Shown: positions 6,448 through 13,384 of the stretch, in pieces
Position numbering within the stretch: the first letter of the stretch is position 1
Layout of the letters: every line of letters begins with the position of its first letter
Origin: Firmicutes bacterium CAG:170
Lineage (GTDB): Bacteria; Bacillota; Clostridia; Oscillospirales; Oscillospiraceae
DNA length: 13,822 nt
Reading direction: 5' to 3'
Assembly: GCA_000436735.1 (NCBI GenBank)
Contig: FR887244.1
Location: forward strand, 11,065 to 24,886
Made by a program: the position numbers and the translations under genes
Notes under the pieces: model-generated
Told to the model about the DNA's origin: nothing
What the model saw: the letters and a program-made list of their open reading frames with translations, nothing else
The model's database searches: none

Positions 6448-8032
6448 GCTGCTTTCCGGCAGCGCCGTCCGGCGGATTCTCTGCGCCGTCGGAGCATTTT
6501 TCTCCGCAGCCTTTCGCGGAAGCCGCCTGAATCAGGCTGTCGGCTGCGCATGGAAAAACTCCGCGCTGCGCGGCTGGTTCCGCCGCCGTCTTGACGCGCA
6601 GGACGGCTGCGTTCAATCCTCACGCACGACGCGCCTGCTCCAAAGCCTCAACGGCTGGCTCTCCCGCCGCTTCCGGCTCAAGGACACATGGAGCGCCTCA
6701 TGCCTGCACCGCTGCTTTTCCGCGATCGCCTGCTGCGGCCGGGAAAGCCGTCTGCTCGGCTGGCTGTTCCGGCGCGGCGTGACGGGACTGCTTCTGACGC
6801 TGCTCGGTGTTTACGTTCTGATCGACTATACGCTGCGGGAGCTTCTGACCGTGCCGCTGCTCTCCTCCGTCTGGGACGAGCTGCTGATCCTTTTCGTGCT
6901 CTTCTGGATCGTCTGGGGACGGATGGGTCGGAAGGAGCCTGTCCGGACGCGTGCAAATCCCCTCGACCTGCCGGTCTTCGCGTTTTTCTGCGTCGGTCTC
7001 GCGCTGATGTGCGTCGTCGGGAGCTATCCGTCCATTCAGCTGGACGGCTACCGCGCGACGGTGCAGTATATTCTCTGGTTCTATCTTGTCACGCGGCTCC
7101 TGCGTGACCGCAGCGACCTCACATGGCTGTACAGCCTTTTCTGCGCGGTCGCGTTCGGCGTCGCCGTCCACGGCATTTACCAGTATATCATCGGCGTCCC
7201 GATGCCGTCCCACTGGATGAGCAAGGCGGAGACCGCCGTCCGCACACGCGTGTTCTCCATCTTTGGCAGTCCCAATATCATGGGCGACTTCATGGTCATG
7301 TTCGCGCCCATGACGGCGGCGCTCGCCTATTACACAGACAGGAAGCCGCTCAAGCTGGCCGCGTGGCTTGCGACCTTCGTCATGTGCTTCGCCTGTCTGT
7401 TCACCATGTCGCGCGGCGCGTGGGTCGGTATGGCGATCGCGGTCGTGCTGTTCATCCTGCTCGTTGACCGGAGGCTGTTCGGCCTTCTCCTTGCCGCCTG
7501 CGCGCTTTTGATGTTTGTCCCCTTCGTGCGCACGCGCATCAGCTTCCTGTTCACAGATGAATTTGTCGCGGCCAGCAACAACGGCGGCCGCAGCGAGCGC
7601 TGGGCTACCGGGCTTGCCCTTCTGAACTCGGCAGATCCGTGGCTCGGCTACGGCCTCGGTATGTTCGGTGGCGCCATCGCCATGCAGACGCAGATCATGG
7701 ACTGGATCGAGTATTTCTACATGGACAATTATTACCTCAAGATCCTTGTGGAAATGGGCTATGTCGGCCTTGCGTCCTTTGCCGTCATGATGCTGACGCT
7801 CGTCTGGACCGGAAACCGCACGCTTTTCCGCCTCCGCGGCCAGCGGCGGCATATGGAGGGAACGCTCTATCCCCTCTGTGCGGGCATGTTCGCGGGACTC
7901 TGCGGCGTGCTGGCGCACTGCTTCTTCGAAAACATTTTCGAGCAGCCGTATATGATGGTCTATTTCTGGACGATCGCCGCCATGCTCGTCTGGGCCGGTT
8001 TCCTACAAAATCCACGCAAGGAGGTCGTTTGA
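6440..8032 (+). CDS. O-antigen ligase family (Wzy_C) membrane protein
   Basis: 530 aa polytopic membrane protein, PF04932-like. After a basic N-terminal region (1-112) there are many hydrophobic segments (about 113-131, 146-160, 176-194, 205-222, 229-250, 280-297, 306-322, 326-342, 345-362, 435-455, 475-495, 505-520). Family hallmarks: SRGAW (324-328) in a helix, the external loop NGGRSERW (381-388) whose Arg is the conserved ligase/polymerase residue, GYGLGMFGG (403-411), DNYYLKILVEMGYVGL (429-444) and an AHCFFEN segment with His493. Members polymerise or transfer undecaprenyl-PP-linked glycans outside the membrane. ATG at 6440 is preferred over an in-frame GTG at 6422 because GGAGG (6429-6433) is 6 nt upstream. 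Gene starts inside the DUF4330 stop region (8-nt overlap). Whether it is a ligase or a polymerase cannot be told. Confidence 0.88.
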   Translation: MGRLLSGSAVRRILCAVGAFFSAAFRGSRLNQAVGCAWKNSALRGWFRRRLDAQDGCVQSSRTTRLLQSLNGWLSRRFRLKDTWSASCLHRCFSAIACCGRESRLLGWLFRRGVTGLLLTLLGVYVLIDYTLRELLTVPLLSSVWDELLILFVLFWIVWGRMGRKEPVRTRANPLDLPVFAFFCVGLALMCVVGSYPSIQLDGYRATVQYILWFYLVTRLLRDRSDLTWLYSLFCAVAFGVAVHGIYQYIIGVPMPSHWMSKAETAVRTRVFSIFGSPNIMGDFMVMFAPMTAALAYYTDRKPLKLAAWLATFVMCFACLFTMSRGAWVGMAIAVVLFILLVDRRLFGLLLAACALLMFVPFVRTRISFLFTDEFVAASNNGGRSERWATGLALLNSADPWLGYGLGMFGGAIAMQTQIMDWIEYFYMDNYYLKILVEMGYVGLASFAVMMLTLVWTGNRTLFRLRGQRRHMEGTLYPLCAGMFAGLCGVLAHCFFENIFEQPYMMVYFWTIAAMLVWAGFLQNPRKEVV

Positions 8033-8033
8033 T

Positions 8034-8438
8034 ATGCCGCAGCCTGTCCTGCTCACCTACCGCGTCCCCGCAAAGCACGCCGCAAAGCTGCGCGTACTTG
8101 CCGTGCGGATGGGCATTCGCGTCCGCGCAGTCGAAAAATGGGAATATATCCAGCCGGTCGGAAGCTTCACCGGGGACTGCGAGGGCTTTGAGTCCTTTTA
8201 TGACGGCGAAGGCTTCTCCGACCAGATGCTCGTCATGGCGCATTTTCCGCAGTCCGTATTCAGCCGCTTTTTACAGGAGCTGCGCGCCGCGAGGCTCGTA
8301 TTTCCGCTCAAGTGTGTGCTGACGGAGTCCAACCGCGGCTGGAACTCGCTGGAGCTGCACGAGCAGCTCTGCGAGGAGCGTGACGCCATCGCGCGCGGCG
8401 CCTCCGCGCATGACCCGGAGGGAGGCGGCATAGCATGA
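8034..8438 (+). CDS. DUF3783 family protein
   Basis: 134 aa soluble protein. The C-terminal half matches the DUF3783 (PF12646) pattern: DQMLVMAHF (63-71), a helix with FLQELRAA (79-86), then FPLKCVLTESNRGWNSLELH (90-109) and EQLCEERDAIA (110-120). No catalytic motif known. AAGGAGG (8018-8024) lies 9 nt upstream and the ATG is 1 nt after the ligase stop. The last 4 nt overlap the next gene. The family has no assigned function; its co-transcription with the polymer-ligase gene is the only clue here. Confidence 0.85.
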   Translation: MPQPVLLTYRVPAKHAAKLRVLAVRMGIRVRAVEKWEYIQPVGSFTGDCEGFESFYDGEGFSDQMLVMAHFPQSVFSRFLQELRAARLVFPLKCVLTESNRGWNSLELHEQLCEERDAIARGASAHDPEGGGIA

Positions 8439-8725
8439 AAACGATTCTCTCCATCATCGGACTGCTTGCGCTCTGCGCGCTGGAATTCTTCCTCGCACGG
8501 CGCGGGAAAAAGTGGCTCGGATGGCTTCTGCCGGTCCTTTCCTTTCTCGGCTCGACGGTGTTCTACTTCTGCAACCTCCGGATGCCGGAGGGAGGTTCTG
8601 TGGACAGCTTCCTGCTGACGGCGCTACTCGGCTTTTTCCTGAGCAATATCCTGACGCTCATTCTGCTGGCGGTCTATTTCGTCGCGCACGAGAAGCAGCA
8701 GGATAAAAAGGATCAGCACCTTTGA
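8435..8725 (+). CDS. Small membrane protein, unknown function
   Basis: 96 aa with three predicted membrane helices (about residues 3-20, 27-47 and 58-84), a basic loop RRGKK after the first, and a charged, lysine-rich C-terminal tail (HEKQQDKKDQ). ATGA overlap with the DUF3783 stop and a GGAGGG site upstream support translation. Last gene of the operon; followed 8 nt later by a terminator. I do not recognise the family. Confidence 0.75.
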   Translation: MKTILSIIGLLALCALEFFLARRGKKWLGWLLPVLSFLGSTVFYFCNLRMPEGGSVDSFLLTALLGFFLSNILTLILLAVYFVAHEKQQDKKDQHL

Positions 8726-8733
8726 TGCATACA

Positions 8734-8763
8734 AAAATGACGCGGCAAATGCCGCGTCATTTT
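8734..8763. terminator. Bidirectional intrinsic terminator
   Basis: A 13-bp stem (8734-8746 with 8751-8763) and AAAT loop, GC-rich in its inner part and A/T at the base on both sides. It lies between convergent genes (stop 8725 plus, stop 8778 minus) and can serve both. Confidence 0.9.
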
Positions 8764-8777
8764 CTTATATTTTCTTC

Positions 8778-9917
8778 TTACTCGGCGGAATAGACCGTTT
8801 TGCCGCTGATGAGCACACGATGGACGCAGGTGGAGACCTCGAACGGGTCCCCGTCCGTCAGCACGATATCGGCGTCCTTCCCTTCCTCGATGGAGCCGAC
8901 GCGGTCGGCCACGCCGATATGCTCGGCGGGATTGATGGTGATGGCGCGGAGTGCCTCAAACGGATCCATGCCCGCGCAGACGGCCATACCGGCGCACAGC
9001 GGAAGATACTGCTGCGGGATAACGGTGCAGTCCGTGATAATGGACACATGGCACCCGGCGCGGCTCAGAATACCCGGCGTCTGCCAGGACTTGTTGCGTA
9101 CCTCGACCTTTGTCGCATGTCCGAGCGACGGGCCGACGGCCATGCAGAGTCCCGTCTTAGCCAGCTCGTCCGCGATCAGGTGTCCCTCCGTCACATGCTC
9201 GAGCGTCAGCCGGACGCCGAACTCCTTCGCAATGCGGATGGCCGTAAAGATATCGTCGGCGCGATGCGCATGGGCCTTGAGCGGGATCTCACGGCGCAGC
9301 ACAGGAATCAGCGCCTCCAGCTTCATGTCAAAAGGCGGCAGCTTGCTCAGGTCGTCGCCTGCCGCCTCCTTCTTGCGAAGATAAAGCTGCGCCTTCATCA
9401 GCGCCTCGCGGAGGATCGCGGCGGTCGTCATGCGCGTGGAATCGCACTTGGAATTGTAGCAGCGCTTCGGGTTTTCGCCGAAGGCGCACTTCATCGCTGC
9501 CGTCTGCTTGACGATCATGTCGTCGATCCGCTTACCGGCAGTCTTGATGACCGTAAACGTGCCGCCGAGGACGTTCGCACTGCCCGGGCCTGTGCAGACG
9601 CAGGTCACGCCCGCATTTCTCGCCAGCTCGAAGCTGTGATCCATGGGATCGACGCCGTCGATGGCGCGCAGCTGCGGGCAGCAGATGTCGTTCATCTCAT
9701 TGTAATCGACGCCCGGCTCACCGTAGCCGTCCAGACCGATGTGGCTGTGCGCGTCCACAAAGCCGGGATAGACGTTCAGGCCGGAGGCATCGATCGTTTC
9801 CTCCGCCTCCAGATTTTCACCGATCCTGCAAATTTTCCCGTCCTCGACCAGAATATCGGCCACATACGCCTCGCGGTGTACGGCGTCGTGAATGGTTCCG
9901 TTCTTGATACAAAGCAT
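8778..9917 (-). CDS. Amidohydrolase (imidazolonepropionase-like metal-dependent hydrolase)
   Basis: 379 aa cytosolic enzyme of the amidohydrolase superfamily. The N-terminal beta-sandwich segment (MLCIKNGTIHD..VEDGKICRIGENL) leads to PGFVDAHSHIG (51-61), with metal ligands His57 and His59. GPGSANVLGGTF (110-121), KCAFGENPKR (143-152), KAHAHRADD (214-222, with His216/His218), EHVTEGH (240-246, with His241) and ITDCTVIPQ (294-302, with Asp296) complete the site. The C-terminus ADRVGSIEEGKDADIVL is typical. The substrate is unknown; the GENPKR/KAHAHR subtype is often labelled imidazolonepropionase-like but no histidine-degradation gene is nearby. The start follows GAGGT at 7 nt. Single gene with its own promoter and shared terminator. 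Confidence 0.9.
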   Translation of the reverse strand: MLCIKNGTIHDAVHREAYVADILVEDGKICRIGENLEAEETIDASGLNVYPGFVDAHSHIGLDGYGEPGVDYNEMNDICCPQLRAIDGVDPMDHSFELARNAGVTCVCTGPGSANVLGGTFTVIKTAGKRIDDMIVKQTAAMKCAFGENPKRCYNSKCDSTRMTTAAILREALMKAQLYLRKKEAAGDDLSKLPPFDMKLEALIPVLRREIPLKAHAHRADDIFTAIRIAKEFGVRLTLEHVTEGHLIADELAKTGLCMAVGPSLGHATKVEVRNKSWQTPGILSRAGCHVSIITDCTVIPQQYLPLCAGMAVCAGMDPFEALRAITINPAEHIGVADRVGSIEEGKDADIVLTDGDPFEVSTCVHRVLISGKTVYSAE

Positions 9918-9968
9918 AACGCTGACCTCTCATTTCATTTGAATTCCCGGCGCTTTCGCCTTGCTATC

Positions 9969-9998
9969 AGAATAGCACATTTTTCGCGTTCCGGTCAA
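9969..9998 (-). promoter_or_regulatory. Promoter of the amidohydrolase gene with overlapping inverted repeat
   Basis: Minus strand: -35 TTGACC (9998-9993), 18-nt spacer, -10 TATTCT (9974-9969) preceded by TGC (extended -10). The -35 lies within a perfect inverted repeat, CCGGTC-AA-GACCGG (9991-10004). Confidence 0.65.
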
Positions 9999-10011
9999 GA
10001 CCGGCAGACAA

Positions 10012-10040
10012 AATGCCGCCGCCCATTCCGGGCGGCGGCA
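10012..10040 (-). terminator. Intrinsic terminator of htpG
   Basis: An 11-bp GC-rich stem (10014-10024 with 10030-10040, loop ATTCC) lies 38 nt past the htpG stop. On the minus strand it is followed by ATTTTGTCT, a short imperfect T-run. Confidence 0.8.
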
Positions 10041-10077
10041 CTGCGCATATTGGGAAATATCTGCAAGCCCTTGCGGC

Positions 10078-11970
10078 TCACTTCATCAGCTCGCAGACAA
10101 GCTCGGTATACTCGCCCGCGTTTTCGACCGGCAGGTCGGCCATCATCAGCGCCTGCGTATGCAGGATCTTCACATACTTCTTTGCCTTTTCCGGGTCCTG
10201 CGCAACGGCCAGCTGCAAGGCGGCGAACACCGGGTGATCCGGGTTCAGCTCAAGCACACGGTCAGCCTTTGCCTGCATCTCCGGGCTGACGCGGCGGAAA
10301 TACTTCTCCATTTCGAAGGTCATGCCGCCCTCCGGCACCATGCAGGCCGGATGACTGCCGAGATTCGTGCTCAAACGAACCTCCTTCACGGCGTCGCCCA
10401 GCGTATCCTTGACGAAATCCAGCGTCGTCTTGGCCTGCTCTGCCTTCTCCTCGGCGGCCTTCTTTTCTTCCTCCGTCGCAAGGCCGAGATCCTCGGTCGT
10501 GATGTTGCGAAGCTCCTTGTCGGCGTACTTCATCAGCGACTGCGGAACAAACTCATCCACCTCGTCGGTCATGAACAGCACATCGTAGCCCTTCTGGCGG
10601 AGCAGCTCGAGCTGCGGAAGCTGACCGAGGCGCGAACGGCTCTCGCCGCTTGCGTAATAGATGTACTTCTGATCCTCCGGCATGGCGTCGGTATATTCCT
10701 TGAGCGTGACCAGCTTATCCTGCTTGCTCGACCAGTAGAGCAGCAGATCCTGAAGCATTTCCTTCTTCTGGCCGTAATCCGCAACGATACCGTACTTGAG
10801 CTGCATTCCGAAAACGGAGAAGAACTTTTCATACTTCTCGCGGTCGCTTTCCAGCAGCTTCGTCAGCTCCGCCTTGATCTTCTTCTCAAGATTCGAGGCC
10901 ATAAACTTGAGCTGGCGGTCATGCTGGAGCATTTCACGCGAAATGTTCAGGCTCAGATCCTGCGAATCGACGATGCCGCGGACAAAGCGGAAGCAGTCCG
11001 GCAGCAGGTCTGCGCAGTTTTCCATAATGAGCACGCCGGAGGAATAGAGCTGAAGGCCCTTCTTGAAGTCCTTGGTGTAGAAGTCATACGGAGCCTTCGC
11101 CGGGATATACAGCAGCGCCTTATAGGTCACAGCGCCCTCCACGCTGGCATGGATCACAGCCAACGGGTCCTCAAAGTCAAAGAACTTTTCCTTGTAGAAG
11201 TTGTTGTACTCCTCGTCGGTGACGTCCTTCTTGGCCTTCTGCCAGATCGGCACCATCGAGTTGAGCGTCCGGTTCTCCGTCACAGTCTCATACTCCGGCT
11301 TATCGGAATCGGCCGTGCCTTCCTTGACGCGCTGCGTCTCCACATCCATTTTGATTGGGTAACGGATGTAATCGGAATACTTCTTCACGAGGCTCTGGAT
11401 CGTGTAGGTCTCGAGGAAGCGGCTGTACTTTTCGTCCTCCGTGTCCTCCTTGAGCTTCATAATGACGTCCGTGCCTGCGCCGTCGCGCTGTGCCGGCTCG
11501 ATGGTATAGCCGTCGGCACCGCTCGACTTCCACATGAACGCCTCGTCGGAGCCGTATTTCTTCGAAACGACCGTCACCTCGTCCGCGACCATGAAGGCCG
11601 AATAGAAGCCGACGCCGAACTGGCCGATGATGTCCAGCTCGTCCTTCTTCTCCATCTCCTGCTTGAACTTGAGGCTGCCGGAGCGGCAGATCGTACCGAG
11701 ATTGTCCTCCATCTCGTCCATGCTCATGCCGATGCCGTTATCGGAAACGGTCAGCGTGCGCGCCTGCTTGTCCGCGCGGACGGTAATGGCAAAGTCACTG
11801 CGGCTGAGGCCGACCTTGTCGTCCGTCAGCGCCTGATACGCCAGCTTATCGATGGCGTCGGAAGCGTTTGATATGATCTCACGAAGGAAGATCTCCTTGT
11901 GGGTATAGATAGAATTGATCATCAGATCCAGCAGCCGCTTGGATTCCGCCTGAAACTGTTTCTTTTCCAT
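10078..11970 (-). CDS. htpG: HtpG, Hsp90-family molecular chaperone
   Basis: 630 aa, close to the usual bacterial HtpG length (E. coli 624). ATP-dependent cytosolic homodimeric chaperone. N-terminal GHKL ATPase: EIISNASDAIDKL (31-43) with catalytic Glu31 and nucleotide-binding Asn35, DNGIGM (77-82), GTICRSG (92-98) lid region, GQFGVGFYSAFMVAD (116-130), and GTDVIMKL further on. The middle domain (about 230-500) includes the conserved catalytic-loop segment SLNISREMLQ, and the C-terminal dimerisation domain ends ELVCELMK. The ATG at 11970 has a modest AGGA site 8-10 nt upstream; the family N-terminus fits. It is monocistronic and headed by a CIRCE operator, so HrcA control is expected. Confidence 0.98.
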   Translation of the reverse strand: MEKKQFQAESKRLLDLMINSIYTHKEIFLREIISNASDAIDKLAYQALTDDKVGLSRSDFAITVRADKQARTLTVSDNGIGMSMDEMEDNLGTICRSGSLKFKQEMEKKDELDIIGQFGVGFYSAFMVADEVTVVSKKYGSDEAFMWKSSGADGYTIEPAQRDGAGTDVIMKLKEDTEDEKYSRFLETYTIQSLVKKYSDYIRYPIKMDVETQRVKEGTADSDKPEYETVTENRTLNSMVPIWQKAKKDVTDEEYNNFYKEKFFDFEDPLAVIHASVEGAVTYKALLYIPAKAPYDFYTKDFKKGLQLYSSGVLIMENCADLLPDCFRFVRGIVDSQDLSLNISREMLQHDRQLKFMASNLEKKIKAELTKLLESDREKYEKFFSVFGMQLKYGIVADYGQKKEMLQDLLLYWSSKQDKLVTLKEYTDAMPEDQKYIYYASGESRSRLGQLPQLELLRQKGYDVLFMTDEVDEFVPQSLMKYADKELRNITTEDLGLATEEEKKAAEEKAEQAKTTLDFVKDTLGDAVKEVRLSTNLGSHPACMVPEGGMTFEMEKYFRRVSPEMQAKADRVLELNPDHPVFAALQLAVAQDPEKAKKYVKILHTQALMMADLPVENAGEYTELVCELMK

Positions 11971-11995
11971 AATGTCACGTCCTGTATCTCACAAA

Positions 11996-12022
11996 TTAGC
12001 ACTCTTTATCTTTGAGTGCTAA
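11996..12022 (-). promoter_or_regulatory. CIRCE operator (HrcA binding site)
   Basis: TTAGCACTC (11996-12004), nine-nt spacer, GAGTGCTAA (12014-12022): a perfect match to the CIRCE consensus, arms and spacing. It starts about at the predicted htpG transcription start and lies in the leader, the usual place for HrcA repression that is relieved by heat. Confidence 0.97.
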
Positions 12023-12026
12023 TCGT

Positions 12027-12054
12027 ATTATAGCCGATTCTGACAGGATTGCAA
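12027..12054 (-). promoter_or_regulatory. Sigma-A promoter of htpG
   Basis: Minus strand: -35 TTGCAA (12054-12049), 16-nt spacer, perfect -10 TATAAT (12032-12027). The start is expected near 12020, right at the CIRCE element. Confidence 0.85.
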
Positions 12055-12089
12055 GTCCTTTCTGCAAAATTCACAAAGCGTTCACAAGG

Positions 12090-12122
12090 AAAACCGGCAC
12101 GGGAGCGACCCGTGCCGGTTTT
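12090..12122 (-). terminator. Intrinsic terminator of the stalk-domain protein gene
   Basis: A 14-bp stem (12090-12103 with 12109-12122, loop AGCGA) begins 19 nt after the stop at 12142. On the minus strand it ends in TTTTCCTT. It also has a T-run on the plus strand. Confidence 0.88.
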
Positions 12123-12141
12123 TGATCGTAATATAAATGTC

Positions 12142-13188
12142 TTAAAACTTGAATCTCCCGTAGGAGTGGACGCTCTGTCCCGCGAACGACTTCTCGCTCT
12201 GAAGCACATTGAACGCATCATAGGTGCTGACCTTCCAGAGTGCTCCGTTCTGGAATTCAAACACATTCACCGTGCTCAGACGTACTTCGTTCTTATCATT
12301 CACACTGTAGACGCGCTCCTTCCACGGCAGCCCATTTTCATCATACTCTGCCTCGGAATACGACGACATCGCACCGTCGCCATAGTAGTGTTCTTCACGG
12401 ATCCAACGGTTCTGGTCGTCGTAGAACAACTGCCTGTATCCCAGCACCATTCCGTTTCCAAGGGCGGCTGTAAATTTGATCAAATTGTCGTTTTCATCAT
12501 ACTGTACCGTGAACACCGTATAGGCGCGGTCGTCTGCCGTATAGAACGTCGTTCTATGCTGGCGGTCCTCCAGATCCTCCTCGATCGAATAATACGCGAG
12601 CTTTCCATTCGACCGGAAGATCGTCTTTGTTTTGCCGTCCTCCAGCGTCTTTTTCTCCGAATTTGTCATTGTGTTGATGTCGTAATCGCCCGGGACCAAA
12701 CGGCGCGGAAGCGAGCGCAGCAGCACCGTTCTTGTCGAGCCGTCATATCCAACGGAAAGACTGATTGAGAACGAAAGGTCGCGAAGCTTGAAGTAATTGT
12801 AGCCGCCGATATTATAGCTCTGGTAGGAATACTCCCTGTCGCCGATCTTGAGTATGCAGACGCTCGGCGTGCAGCTGGCGGACTGATCCTCGCCGCGTTC
12901 CAGCTCGCCGCCGACCGGCGTGTAATCCTTCCCGGGCGTCATGGTAACGGTCTTGGTCTCGCTGTCATAGCCGACTTCAAACCGGCTCGGCGTTTCCCGC
13001 AGCATCATGGCGAGGTCGCGGAGCTTAAAATAGTTATTTCCGTCGATCAGATAGGCCTGTGGCGTCTGCTCCACACCGTTTACCTTGACCTTCATATCAG
13101 AAACGGAGACCTGCGCGGCAAACGCGCACACGGAAAGCAGCACCATCATACAGGCGCACAGCAGGAAATTGCGGAGGAATCTTTTCAT
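12142..13188 (-). CDS. Secreted protein with two copper-amine-oxidase-N-like stalk domains and YD-like repeats
   Basis: 348 aa. A signal peptide (KR..FLLCACMMVLLSVCAFA, likely cleaved after AFA at residue 24) sends it out of the cell. Two tandem modules resemble the copper amine oxidase N-terminal-like domain (PF07833): residues about 30-85 with VKVNGVEQ..YLIDGNNYFKLRDLA, and about 110-158 with YNIGGYNYFKLRDLS..VGYDGSTRTV. Despite the domain's name no oxidase is present. Residues 190-325 hold imperfect repeats of the pattern YDENx(N/G)L...Y (YDENDNLIKF at 230, YDDQNRWIREEHYY at 256, YDENGLPWKERVY at 282), like YD/Rhs-type or toxin-immunity repeat sheets. The start at 13188 is used, not the upstream ATG at 13209, because GAAGGGAG (13195-13202) lies 6 nt before it. 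No sorting signal or SLH domain. Function unknown, probably cell-surface or extracellular. Confidence 0.85.
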   Translation of the reverse strand: MKRFLRNFLLCACMMVLLSVCAFAAQVSVSDMKVKVNGVEQTPQAYLIDGNNYFKLRDLAMMLRETPSRFEVGYDSETKTVTMTPGKDYTPVGGELERGEDQSASCTPSVCILKIGDREYSYQSYNIGGYNYFKLRDLSFSISLSVGYDGSTRTVLLRSLPRRLVPGDYDINTMTNSEKKTLEDGKTKTIFRSNGKLAYYSIEEDLEDRQHRTTFYTADDRAYTVFTVQYDENDNLIKFTAALGNGMVLGYRQLFYDDQNRWIREEHYYGDGAMSSYSEAEYDENGLPWKERVYSVNDKNEVRLSTVNVFEFQNGALWKVSTYDAFNVLQSEKSFAGQSVHSYGRFKF

Positions 13189-13242
13189 CTTTTTCTCCCT
13201 TCTGAACATCGCGCTCCGGCGAGTCTGAGAGCTTCCAGAATT

Positions 13243-13271
13243 ATTCTATTACAGTTTTTTCGCCGTGTCAA
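13243..13271 (-). promoter_or_regulatory. Sigma-A promoter of the stalk-domain protein gene
   Basis: Minus strand: perfect -35 TTGACA (13271-13266), 17-nt spacer, -10 TAGAAT (13248-13243, 5 of 6). The start near 13236 gives a leader of about 48 nt. Confidence 0.85.
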
Positions 13272-13313
13272 TCCCTGCTTCACCTTCCAACTGCAAATCG
13301 ACGCTTTTTCCCC

Positions 13314-13342
13314 TTTCCAAACCGGAGAAACTATGTTAAAAT
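13314..13342 (+). promoter_or_regulatory. Candidate promoter of the ABC-F gene
   Basis: -35-like TTTCCA (13314-13319), 17-nt spacer, -10 TAAAAT (13337-13342) with TG at the extended position. A second TATAAT (13347-13352) is close by but lacks a -35. Confidence 0.55.
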
Positions 13343-13384
13343 CAATTATAATACAATTAATGAAAAACCGAACAGGAGCAAATC

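Noticed and set aside
6698..7918. A 406-codon minus-strand frame opposite the O-antigen-ligase-family gene
   Set aside because: Composition is highly charged and His/Glu/Arg-rich, as expected for the antisense of membrane helices; no ribosome binding site.
8820..10289. A 489-codon open frame on the plus strand opposite the amidohydrolase, running through its promoter and into htpG
   Set aside because: It crosses two terminator or promoter elements and has Arg/Ala/His-rich low-complexity sequence; amidohydrolase and HtpG motifs are clear on the other strand.
10159..11871. A 570-codon open frame on the plus strand opposite htpG
   Set aside because: The HtpG frame shows full family conservation; the opposite frame is a Leu/Arg/His-rich shadow produced by GC-rich codon usage, without domain motifs or a ribosome binding site.
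13189..13209. ATG at 13209 for the secreted stalk-domain protein
   Set aside because: It would place the strong ribosome binding site inside the coding region and put extra charged residues before a normal signal peptide.
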